In this document: one piece after another, positions 9,066-17,562 of the stretch
Layout of the letters: each line of letters begins with the position of its first letter
Position numbering within the stretch: the first letter of the stretch is position 1
Origin: Porphyridium purpureum
Taxonomy: Eukaryota > Rhodophyta > Bangiophyceae > Porphyridiales > Porphyridiaceae
Direction of reading: 5' to 3'
Length of the DNA stretch: 64,000 bases
Assembly: GCA_008690995.1 (NCBI GenBank)
Contig: VRMN01000004.1
Location: forward strand, 124,001 to 188,000
Translations under genes and position numbers: made by a program
The notes under the pieces: generated by a model
The model's database searches: none
Told to the model about the DNA's origin: nothing
The model's input: only the letters and a program-made list of their open reading frames with translations

Positions 9066-9347
9066 CACTGTGGGACGGTTCGCGCTCACACGGAAAAACT
9101 TGTATCCTAGATGACCGGACAGTCTCGCAGTTTTGTACATTGAAAGATAGTCAGGCGTCTTGTGGACAGCCAAATCGAAGCGCCACGGCGACAACATGCA
9201 TTGTGCAAACGAATCGAAGCGCAGATCCGGCCAGGCAGATAAATTCCATGCCTTCAAAATGTAGCGCGCCTTTTTGACATCGCTCCAAACGAGCCGGTGC
9301 TTCTTTGTGGCGACAAGCGCACAACATAGTTTTGCCGCCAAGCACAT
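8946..9347 (-). CDS. Possible unknown protein, minus strand
   Basis: An ATG-initiated frame of 133 residues. The middle (about residues 20-90) looks coding, with a mix of aromatic and charged residues such as WSDVKKARYILKAW, but it matches no family I know. The C-terminal third overlaps exon 2 of the convergent small gene and looks less natural, so the true 3' end may differ through splicing. Other minus-strand frames continue upstream to about 9604 and could contribute exons. It may also be a decayed gene. Confidence 0.25.
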   Translation of the reverse strand: MCLAAKLCCALVATKKHRLVWSDVKKARYILKAWNLSAWPDLRFDSFAQCMLSPWRFDLAVHKTPDYLSMYKTARLSGHLGYKFFRVSANRPTVSGDRISKVLVALVVRITRNAGPAKVVKYAAAQTRQRRVE

Positions 9348-10023
9348 TCGTCGAGCGCACGCAACTATAAACCTTGAACATGCATGATTGCAGATTCATT
9401 GCACGTTTTGTGGCTTCCGACTGAAACAAGCAGGCAACAATGAAATCGCTCAGCGGTGTGCAAGCAAACATACGGAGCTTGAAGCTGAAACTGTCGTGTG
9501 GCGCGAAGAGCGTCTAATACGGAACCCCTGCAGTGAGAAGCGCAGACCAAGTCACGTTTTTTCAAAGGACCGCGCTTCTTGAAATTGCGGCCAAGCGACC
9601 ACATAACGCAGCCACCTCTGCCTCAAACCACATCGTCCACAGCGACACAACACGCCAGCTGAGATGTGGGCTCAAACACCCACGCCACGCACCAACGCAC
9701 ACAAGCATGTAATGCATTACAATGCAATCCCCATTCGTTCCGTGTACCGTGACAGTTCAAAAGAAGGCAATGCATTGCAGTGACATCCCGCGTGGTCGGA
9801 ACGTGCCAAAAAGCGGCGCATGCGTGCGTGTGCGGCCGGCAGACCCGGAGCGCCGAATTTGTGCTAGTAAAAGCGGCGTGTTTGTTCTAGAATTCGGGGC
9901 TGGCCGTCGCCCGTGGCTTCTTGAAACCGGAAACGGCGCGCTGCGCACGTCGGAGCCATCCGACCACCGACCGCTTTTGATGCAGGCGGAAAGGAGTTGG
10001 AAGCAGGCCCACATGTCTGCGGG
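9348..10023. other. Intergenic region upstream of ClpS; no supported gene
   Basis: No convincing frame is seen on either strand. A small palindromic patch around AATGCATTACAATGCAAT lies near 9712-9729. The right end holds the ClpS promoter. Confidence 0.3.
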
Positions 10024-10030
10024 TATAAAG
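10024..10030 (+). promoter_or_regulatory. TATA box of the ClpS gene
   Basis: TATAAAG lies 174 bases upstream of the ClpS ATG in otherwise GC-rich DNA. The distance leaves room for a 5' UTR of about 145 bases. Assignment is by sequence only. Confidence 0.45.
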
Positions 10031-10203
10031 GAGGCGCGTGAGCAGTTAGTCTGATAAGAAGGAAAGGCGTAAGTGCAGGTGAGAGTGAAAGATTCACCGG
10101 CGGAGGGTAGTTTGGGTGGAGCCTATTTCAGTGTGAGGCGGCATACCAGGTGTGGACTCTGAGGAACGAGTGACAGTGTATCCCGCGGGAGTCTCTCTGA
10201 AAA

Positions 10204-10704
10204 ATGGCATTTGTCGGAAGTGTGGCGGGCGTTGGGCTGGGGTCCAGCAGCAGCATGGGCGCCGCCGCGGCCGTGGCTGTGTCAGGAAAGCCGCGCGTGG
10301 TGGAGAGCAAGGCGGCCGTGAGAATGCAGGTGCCGAATTCTCCGTCAGAGTTGTTTAGACAGAACCGCGGCGGTGGGATTGGCAACCCAGGCCTGCAGAC
10401 GCAGAGCACTGGCACAGCCGTGTTGGAGCGGCCGGTGGAGAAAGTACCGCAAACTGGCCAGACAGACCCGGGAGCGTTTTACAAGGTGATTCTGTTCGGG
10501 GATAAGTCGCACCCGAAGCAGTACATCGTTAAGACAGTTATGAATGTAATCCCGGGCATGACATTTGACTCGGCCACTGCCAAAGTCGAGGAGGCATTGA
10601 AGACAGGCACGTCCGTGGTGGGTGTCTGGATCTTTGAACAGGCAGAAATGTACTGTGACCTGCTGAGGAGCGCTGGGCTCAAGTGCGACCTCCGTGAGGC
10701 TTAA
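10204..10704 (+). CDS. clpS: Plastid ClpS, N-degron adaptor of the Clp protease
   Basis: A 166-residue protein. Residues 1 to about 41 form a Ser/Ala/Gly/Val-rich, acid-poor presequence that starts MAFVGSV, typical of red algal plastid transit peptides. A linker follows, then the ClpS fold at about 90-164: FYKVILFGDKSHPKQYIVKTV, then IPGMTFDSATAKVEEA and SVVGVWIFEQAEMYCDLL. This matches plant and bacterial ClpS (YKV.L.ND......V..VL..V..M....A...M..A...G..VV.V...E.AE.....L). ClpS binds substrates with bulky N-terminal residues and delivers them to ClpC in the stroma. The acidic residue pair normally found after the first strand reads GDK instead of NDD, a variation also seen in plastid paralogues, so substrate choice may differ. 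A TATA box lies upstream. Confidence 0.85.
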   Translation: MAFVGSVAGVGLGSSSSMGAAAAVAVSGKPRVVESKAAVRMQVPNSPSELFRQNRGGGIGNPGLQTQSTGTAVLERPVEKVPQTGQTDPGAFYKVILFGDKSHPKQYIVKTVMNVIPGMTFDSATAKVEEALKTGTSVVGVWIFEQAEMYCDLLRSAGLKCDLREA

Positions 10705-10750
10705 GTCTCAAATAATAATTAATTCTCTGTTGTATGGTAGCTTATGTTTC

Positions 10751-10788
10751 AGGTCCCAAAGTATTTGAACTAAATCCACCCGGGACCT
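10751..10788. other. Stem-loop downstream of ClpS
   Basis: AGGTCCC (10751-10757) and GGGACCT (10782-10788) form a perfect 7-bp stem around a 24-base loop, 46 bases past the ClpS stop. It may act in the 3' UTR. I tested it as a tRNA arm and found no partner arms. Confidence 0.35.
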
Positions 10789-10918
10789 TATTGTAAGGCA
10801 CTCCAGCCCGTCTCTCTGGCAAGTAAGTATTTTCACGTTGTACTACTGCAAGCGGGCGTAAGAGGCATATAACTATTGGGAAGTAAGTGCAGTCCCTTTG
10901 GAGAACGCGCCCGGCACT

Positions 10919-11611
10919 TCACATTCTTTGATGTACACCCGCTAGCGAAGTCGCTTTCTGTTCAGCCTGTGGCGTATGTTGACCCCACAGCGCGACCGGC
11001 TGTCTGAGAGACGCCTGCGCCAACTGCTGCGGACTCGGAAGGGGAGGAAATCGCGGTGTCTGTATTGCGGCATTCAGCCGATCCGCGATTCCTTGCGTGC
11101 TTTCATGCACAATGTCTGATACATCCCAGCGTCCGTCCTTGCGTGGCACAAGCGCGCCGTGCCTTTGCGCATGCCGCCTTGCATGCAGATGCTTGTGGGG
11201 TTTGAAAATGCCCGTAAGCATCCCATGCGAGGCTGGTCTCACCAGCGAGCTGGGACCGGCACGCGCGGCGCCCAACGCACTACGCTGCTGATACTGCGTC
11301 TCGCGGACGGCCGCCACGGCCGCCACGGTGCCCGCCTGACCTGCGGGAACCTGTTCTGCGCTCACGCTCTCTGTGTGCGGGCGCTGCTGGGTGCTGGTTT
11401 GCTGTGCGCCACTCTGCAGCGACAGCACGTGCGCGGAGCGCTGCGCGCGGTCCTGTCTCTTCTGCTGCTTCAGCACCGCCAGCAGGCGCGAAAACGAGAC
11501 TTGCGTCTGCTTTGCCCACACTTCCGCGGACGGCGCGGTGCGCGCGGTCGCCGGACGCGAGGGCATCTTGGCCACATCGCACGCTCTGGGATGCATGTCT
11601 CCGTGCTGCAT
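10919..11611 (-). CDS. Unknown basic, Gln/Ala-rich protein
   Basis: An ATG-initiated frame of 230 residues, convergent with ClpS (214 bases apart). The most ordered part is VSFSRLLAVLKQQKRQDRAQR (about residues 38-58), a likely amphipathic helix. The remainder is rich in Gln, Ala, Arg and His, with a GALVPRKDGRWDVSDIVHES stretch around 150-170. I do not recognise a family. Composition suggests a disordered or nucleic-acid-binding protein, but that is only a guess. It could be one exon of a larger gene. Confidence 0.35.
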   Translation of the reverse strand: MQHGDMHPRACDVAKMPSRPATARTAPSAEVWAKQTQVSFSRLLAVLKQQKRQDRAQRSAHVLSLQSGAQQTSTQQRPHTESVSAEQVPAGQAGTVAAVAAVRETQYQQRSALGAARAGPSSLVRPASHGMLTGIFKPHKHLHARRHAQRHGALVPRKDGRWDVSDIVHESTQGIADRLNAAIQTPRFPPLPSPQQLAQASLRQPVALWGQHTPQAEQKATSLAGVHQRM

Positions 11612-12309
11612 ACGTCGCTCGTCGCTTCTTCAAACCCGACCACGTCTGCGAGCGGCAGCACCGCGCCCCCAGCTCTTCCCTTTCCACAGTCGACCCCAAC
11701 CCTTTCACCAACCCGGTCACGACGCGCACAACCTTATATCCACCCCTTACGCGCGCACCGCCACGACGCGACACCATCCGACGCGCAACGCCGCTCTAAC
11801 CCCCGCGCGCCTCGTTACTTGAGTCCGGGCCTTCCCGCTGCGCACTCTCTCACGCACGCGTACAAATTCCACGTCGTCACCGCCATGCTACGCGCACGCC
11901 ACGACGTGGCCATCGCGTGCACACCACAGCGAAGACCTTCGCACCCATGTAAACCGCGGCCTAACGTCTCTACGCGCCTTGTCGCCACATGCACGCGACG
12001 TGCAACCGGTGACAGATGCCCACGCGCCGCATCTTCACTCCTCCTGACGATGCACACACGCACACGCCTCGGGCAGCGCGTGTAACCAGCGTATGCGCGG
12101 CGTCGAAATGAATGCCACAAAAAGAAACCAAAAAAAAAAAAGCAAACGCACAGGTGTAAGTTGGGCACTGTACCTTAAAGAACAGAGGTCATTGCGGTTA
12201 CAGGAAACACACGGATCGAGCGCTTTCGGTCAAGTTTGCAGGTCATTGGTGGCTTGTTGGCGTTGCTTGCTTTGGCTTGGGATGGGGAGGTAGCTCCTCT
12301 CGGTTTTCT
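11612..12309. other. Intergenic region between two minus-strand genes
   Basis: Seven hundred bases with no supported gene. It contains an A-rich tract at about 12119-12145. Left of it is presumably the promoter of the 10919-11611 gene, and right of it the 3' region of the lyase gene. Confidence 0.3.
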
Positions 12310-13629
12310 TTACTGTGTGCGGTCTTGCGATGATGGGTCGCGGTCGGTGTTGTTCTTGCTGATGTTGATGTTGCTGCTGCTGCTGCCGGAAAAGCCCGAG
12401 CTGAACGCAGAGCGCACGCTCGGTGGCCCCCGAGCGGGAGGGGCGCGCACCGCGTCTTCGCCGCCTGCGCTGGGCGTCGTCGTGCTGGCTGCATTGTCCG
12501 AGGCGCTCTCGCTGCTGCCAAAGCCAGAGCTGAACGCAGAGCGCATGCTCGGCGGGCCCTGGGCCGCCATGCGCTTCGCAGCATCGCTCACGGAAGACAC
12601 GCCCCGCCCGTACGTGCGTGAGCGCGCGCGCGCGCCGTACATAGGTGCCGCCAGCGCGTCGTCTGCGCCGGACGTATCTGAAGCCGGATCCAGGATCGAA
12701 AATTCATCGATGGTCAGCTCCAACTCCGGGTCAGGCACGCCAAAGCCCCGGCGCCGCTCGGTCGCAAAGGTCGAGTTGGCGTAGCCACCGAAACGCTTGA
12801 CCGTGCTTACTCGATTCACAATGTCCGGCCCGTCAAACGCAAACTTCTCCACAACCTCGCCTCCGTCGTACGGGGTCACAAGATTCAGGTCGTCTCCGTC
12901 GTCCAAAAAGTAGGTGCCCGCAATTTGCACAATTTCCGCGTACCCGCGATCGCGCAGGATGCGCCCGCGGCGCCCGTTGGACCCCTCGTCCGGCACCAGC
13001 GCAAACACCGTCGACCCTTCGTGACTCTCGCCCTCCTGGTCCCAGCCCATCTGCGCTTTCCAAGTCACGTAGCAACCGCCGACGGCCTGGTTCTCAGGCA
13101 ATTCATGCGCGACACACAACTCGCGGATCCGCTCGTCATCTGCCTCGAGGCACTGCATCGAGATATTCGACTCGCCCGTCTCAGCTCGGCGAAACGCAAG
13201 ATGGTGCGTGACTCGCCATGAAGTCCACTGCCCCTCGCGCTTGCGGAAGAACTCCATAGCGTCCTTCACACGCACTTTCTCCGAGGCGGGAAGCGTGGTG
13301 CCCGCCGCGCTAGCGTCGGCCGCACCGATGCGCGGCTTTGACTGCGCCTTGAAATAATCCGAGTTCACGTACTGTTCCAGCAGCTCCTCGGGCCAGTCCA
13401 TCTTGAGCGAACTTTTGAGCGCTTCCAGGTCATCTTTGCTTCCTGCCATAGCAACCGTCACCCTGCGCCCGCAGCCGCGCCGACTCGTGCGCGCGGCACG
13501 CAAACGCGCAGAACTCGAAGCATGCTGCACAAATTGCGCGTGCCTCGGCGCGTCCGCACCAGTGCCCGTTCCCGCGCACGCACCTCGCGCCCCTCCATAC
13601 CATACACACACGCTGCCGACAAACGCCAT
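12310..13629 (-). CDS. cpcS: Plastid phycobilin lyase of the CpcS/CpeS family with a repeat-bearing C-terminal extension
   Basis: The ATG at 13627-13629 is preferred over an upstream in-frame GTG and gives 439 residues. They open MAFVGSV, nearly the same start as ClpS, and an Arg/Ala/Ser-rich transit peptide of about 60 residues follows. The S-type lyase beta-barrel lies at about residues 123-292: AMEFFRKREGQWTSWRVTHHL, GGCYVTWKAQMGWDQ, GSTVFALVPD, GYAEIVQIAGTYF, and RFGGYANSTFATERR. These match the conserved FF..S.G.W.S.R..HHL, M.WD, GSTV and ST..R....SF..E.R landmarks. The family attaches phycocyanobilin or phycoerythrobilin to Cys of phycobiliproteins. About 140 extra residues follow, Ser rich, with a twice-repeated GPPS.RSAFSSGF unit (about 358-370 and 400-412). 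Bacterial members are about 180-200 residues. Substrate subunit is not predictable here. Confidence 0.9.
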   Translation of the reverse strand: MAFVGSVCVWYGGARGACAGTGTGADAPRHAQFVQHASSSARLRAARTSRRGCGRRVTVAMAGSKDDLEALKSSLKMDWPEELLEQYVNSDYFKAQSKPRIGAADASAAGTTLPASEKVRVKDAMEFFRKREGQWTSWRVTHHLAFRRAETGESNISMQCLEADDERIRELCVAHELPENQAVGGCYVTWKAQMGWDQEGESHEGSTVFALVPDEGSNGRRGRILRDRGYAEIVQIAGTYFLDDGDDLNLVTPYDGGEVVEKFAFDGPDIVNRVSTVKRFGGYANSTFATERRRGFGVPDPELELTIDEFSILDPASDTSGADDALAAPMYGARARSRTYGRGVSSVSDAAKRMAAQGPPSMRSAFSSGFGSSESASDNAASTTTPSAGGEDAVRAPPARGPPSVRSAFSSGFSGSSSSNINISKNNTDRDPSSQDRTQ

Positions 13630-13890
13630 TCCAGTCTCTGTCCCCGCCGCCGACACGACAATGTCCCGCCACGCACCTCACACACACAAACACACACAAA
13701 CTTCTCTCTCCACCGTCCTCTGCTTCAGCGCTCACACCTGCCCCGACCTCCTATCCCGCAAGCCCAAAGCACAAGCACTGTACCGGTGGGTGTTCTGCTG
13801 GCAATCTCAACCCGATGTCATGAACTGTACCAACACCCGTACCTCTCACTGTACACGCCGCTGAACCGCCCTCGGCTTACAGTTCCTTCA

Positions 13891-13899
13891 GTTGGATGC
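13891..13899. repeat. Left target-site duplication of the Merlin element
   Basis: GTTGGATGC directly precedes the Merlin left terminus. The same nine bases follow the right terminus from 39998, where they are split by the later Copia-3 insertion and resume at 47427-47434. Confidence 0.75.
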
Positions 13900-13902
13900 G
13901 GC

Positions 13903-14144
13903 TGTAAAAACCTTCCACTCTTACGAAAGTACACTTCTTTACGAAAGGTCAAAGGTGTAACTTTCACTCTCCTCTTTCTCAGCCCCTACCCTAGACGAAT
14001 TTACGGAAGGACGGTCTCTCTGGAAGATGGGTGGCTTAAGTAGTCGGAGGGATGTGAATCGGGGAGCCCGGCGCCGTGATCTCCGGTAGCAGCTTCGGCC
14101 TCGTTGCTCTCGCCGAGCTCCAGGGCTCCGTTGTGTACATGACT
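13903..14144 (-). repeat. Copia-2 left LTR, first part
   Basis: Matches 38489-38730 almost base for base until Copia-1 interrupts it. The remainder continues at 33021-33060 and ends CCTCAACA. Confidence 0.8.
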
Positions 14145-14515
14145 GCGAGGAAACAATAAGGATTGCGCTTGGTGTTCGCCGCCAGTGCAGAGCACTTTAT
14201 AAGTGCTGGTGTGGAGACCGCCGGCGGGCGGCTCTCCAGTTCTTTAGAGGCAAGAGGCTAGAGGCGTGCGGTGGAGTAAAGTGTTTGTTCTCCTTGTGTG
14301 TTGAGAGTTGCAAAGCGGGGCGGCAAGATCACGCGTCGGCGTGTGAGCGCCCATCACTCCGTCTAGCCCACCACCGAGCCGGTGGTACGCGCGCGCATCC
14401 CAAGCGGTCGGCGGAAGGGGAGAGGAAAGGTCACCGCGCGGACTTGATACGCTGCCGTGAGCTCGTCGCTGCGTCTTAGGGAACTTCGGGGGACTTTATT
14501 TCCCTGAAGTTGCCT
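14145..14515 (+). repeat. Copia-1 5' LTR
   Basis: Aligns with 32647-33020. It contains a TTTATAA element at about 14197 that could serve as the promoter box. Edges are approximate. Confidence 0.7.
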
Positions 14516-14516
14516 A

Positions 14517-14532
14517 GGGTTATGAGCCCAGC
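14517..14532 (+). promoter_or_regulatory. Copia-1 primer-binding site matching the anticodon region of initiator tRNA-Met
   Basis: GGGTTATGAGCCCAGC directly follows the 5' LTR. It is the reverse complement of the initiator tRNA-Met anticodon stem-loop (a GGGCTCATAACCC core), not of a tRNA 3' end. Drosophila copia is known to prime from a half-molecule of initiator tRNA-Met in this way. Confidence 0.65.
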
Positions 14533-14774
14533 TCGATCGGATCTCACGGTTATAAGCGTTCGTCTGGGCACTTGCTGACCATCTCTTCTTGCGATTCTTT
14601 GTTGTCCCCGGTGTTGTTCCGTTTCTTCCGTCGCAGCGTATTGTGTTGTTTCGGTGATCGACGGGTTGGTCGATACGGAGGCGCGACATGGATGATGACA
14701 GGGATGGGGGCCGCCTCCGCGAGCTCCAACAGAACGTGAGAACTCGACAGGTGCAGTAACAGGGTGCTGCAGGA

Positions 14775-16262
14775 TTGTCGCAAGGCGACATGGAAGCTCT
14801 GGTGGCTGGACTGCGCACAGAGCTCGGTACGGATCTTCGAAATGCGAGTGAGCGCATTATGATCCTCGAGCAAGAACTCGCGCGAGAGCGGGCAGCGAGA
14901 GAGCACATGGGACCGCCCCATTTCTCAGCGAGTGCAGTCTCGCGCGTCGCAGGGCCAGCGCCAATGAAGGTGTTCACCGGAGCACGGGACGCGACAGAAA
15001 TTGCCACATGGGTTATGGACGTAAAGGAGCGGATCTACGAGCCGCTTCAAGAGGAAGCAGCTGCAAGCGGTCGCACCTGGGCGGCGTCGAGTGAGCGTTT
15101 GGCTGTGCGGACAGCGGCAACGTACCTGGAGGGGGATGCCAAAGCTTGGTACGTCCATCTGGCACAAAAGCCTGAGACGTTCTCGGACTTTTTGGGGGAG
15201 CTGACTGCGCGTTTTCGGCCGATGGACTTCGCCAAGAGGGCTCGAGACCAGCTGGCGGAGACGCGACAGGGAGACAAGAGTGTCGAAGATTACGTCGTTG
15301 CATTTGATTCGCTGTGTTTGAAAATCCCCGACATCGGCAGCGCTGAAAAGCTTGACCGATTTGTCCGGGGTCTAAACGAACGCGTTAGGATTGAGGTCTT
15401 GCTGAGACAGCCGTCGACCTACGAAGATGGGCTCACGAAGGCCCTCGACGTCGACTCGGTTTTGAAAACGGGTCAGCGCAGGATTGGGGGTCCTTCGTTC
15501 GGAAGCGGATCTGATGGCCGGGCACCTATGGAGTTAGGCGCCGCAGAACAGATGCAAAAGAAAAAGAAAATGAAATTTAAGAAAAAGCGCAGAGGGCGCA
15601 AGTCAAGGCAGAATGATGTCTGTCATGCATGCAAGAAGAAAGGACATTGGCAACGAGACTGCCCGGACGCGGAGACCGACGGCGTGGAACTTGAGCTGCT
15701 CCATGCTGAGCGCGGCATGGCCGGCGAAAAGGCTCTGTCTCTAGTGAAACGAAACGTGAGCGTGGACGGCGTCGCTGCCGTCGCCGTCGTAGACACTGGG
15801 GCGACGAATACCTTCTTGTCCTACTCTTTATGCCTTCGTGAAGGTATAAAGGTTGTGAAGCGTGCAACGCTTGCTGTTCGACTTGCGAATGGCTCTGTCA
15901 CCCGGGCGCGTGGGATAGCACGCGTCGTGATCGGAATGGCTGGGTTTCGCAACGCCCGTTTGACAGCGATTGTTCGCAGCGGCAAGCATGACGTGATTCT
16001 CGGGCTTGACTGGCTTCGAGCCCAAGGAGCTAGCTTGCGCGTTGGAGGACAAGAGTTCCTGCAGACAGAGGTCGTTTGTCTGAACAAAATCGACCATGAA
16101 GTGAGAACAAGATCTGGCGCCGCACGCAGTGGAGTAGACGGGGGTGCCGAAAGCTTATGTCAAGATTCCACCCGTGAATCCGCAGGGAGTACCGGTTCCG
16201 CTATAACGTGCGAGGAATCCGATTCAGGCGATGATCTTTCAGATACTGGGGTCGAGGGAGTG
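14775..16262 (+). CDS. Copia-1 gag and protease region
   Basis: A long frame with capsid-like helical sequence, a Lys-rich patch, the zinc knuckle CHACKKKGHWQRDC (CX2CX4HX4C) near 15628, and the aspartic protease core VVDTGAT near 15788. It reads into the inserted Gypsy LTR at 16267. A retrotransposon fossil; the first ATG in this frame is at 14790. Confidence 0.75.
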
Positions 16263-16266
16263 AAAG
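16263..16266. repeat. Left 4-bp target duplication of the Gypsy pair
   Basis: AAAG precedes LTR 1, and AAAG at 29706-29709 follows LTR 3. No duplication flanks the middle LTR. Confidence 0.7.
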
Positions 16267-17323
16267 TGTCACGAACCGTGCTGGCCCAGGACACAGCGGC
16301 ACACCCAACAGCAAGCCAAGCGGCACACGCACGCACACAAGCTGGACAATCCACGCAACCAAGAGGAAACACAAGACACCCGCAGCCAACTGGACCTGCG
16401 GCAGGCAGGAAACCCGGAACCAACGACGCTCACGCACGCTGTTCACACGCAAACAGCCAAGAGCACTCACACACGGGACCGACAGAACCAACCAAGAGCA
16501 GACACACGGGAAAGACACAGCCAACCAAGAGCACACGCACGGAGCAGGCACAGCCAACCAAAAGCACACACACGGAAGACGCGCGTAACGGGGGAACCAG
16601 GCGTCCGCTGCCCAACCGGGATCCCGTTCGGCCACACCTTACGGTGATCCGGGACCCGGGGAGGCGTTGTGGGCAGCCGGGGTTAGCCGGAGGAGGTTGC
16701 CTCACCTTTCGGCTTCAAACGGCCTATCACTCCTTTATCCGCCCCCGCCCACGTACCACCCCCGGATCCGCTTCCGAACAAGGACCGTCTAATGACGCCT
16801 TACCCCAGGGCATCCGCGAACCTTCCCCGTTAAACCCCCCGCTCGCTCGCTCGCGCTGTACTCCCGCCGTACCCCCGCCGTACCCCCGCTGTACTCCCGC
16901 TGTACCCCCGCTGTACCCCCGCTCCCTCAACAGGTACCCAAGGCCCGAACACGCTTCCTTGAATACACCTGTTTTTACTTAGATCCACCTTCACCCTTCT
17001 GTCTCCCGACCCCCCTCTCCCCTCCTTGGTTGCCGACCCGCGCGTCTTTTTATACCCATCGCGACCACTGTACCCCCGAGGTACAGTGCCTTGCTGTCGC
17101 TGAGTCTAGAACCTTCCAGAAGGTTCCAGCCACCGCCTGGCTGTACACCCATTCCATACTGGGTGGTCATCGCGCGTCTGGTCCCTAAGGGAAGGGGCCT
17201 TCAGGCCTACCACGCGCCCCCTTGTACACCTACAGTACAGTGGGTCCGGCGCGACCAGGTATCCGGCCACGGACTATGGCTATTTTTAATCATTTCCTTA
17301 ACACACGGGCTACTCCCGTGACA
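16267..17323 (-). repeat. Gypsy LTR 1
   Basis: TGTCACG...CGTGACA, 1057 bp. It includes a run of roughly 40-bp imperfect repeats rich in CAGCCAACCAA and ACACACGG (about 16450-16590) and an 11-bp array (16855-16920). A purine-rich tract in the element's sense lies just inside at 17324-17343, as expected beside a 3' LTR. Confidence 0.9.
16855..16920. repeat. 11-bp tandem array inside the Gypsy LTR (six units)
   Basis: Six units of the type GCTGTACCCCC/GCCGTACCCCC stand head to tail. The same array occurs in LTR 2 (about 23045-23110) and LTR 3 (about 29236-29301). Each unit contains GTAC. Confidence 0.75.
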
Positions 17324-17562
17324 TCCCACCCTCTCCGCTTCCCAATGTCAGGTATCACATGGTCCGAAGCTTCCGGAGAGTCACTTCATACTTACAGCAC
17401 ATGCCAATGCTTGACGCGTCCGGCATCCACGTCTCAAGCTCCATGTCGCCCGTGCACTGGCCATCGGCTTCGTGTGCCCGTCTTGGCAACGTAAGTACTC
17501 GAAGAGGACGTCCGTCCACGTGGCCCTCCACCCGGCCGGTGTGTCCGAGGTTCCGCCACTGG

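Noticed and set aside
10751-10788. tRNA T-arm candidate downstream of ClpS
   Set aside because: It is a simple 7-bp inverted repeat; the loop lacks TTCGA and no other arms are present.
14540-14800. Separate host gene upstream of the Copia-1 gag
   Set aside because: The short frames here belong to the untranslated leader between the LTR and gag of a retrotransposon.
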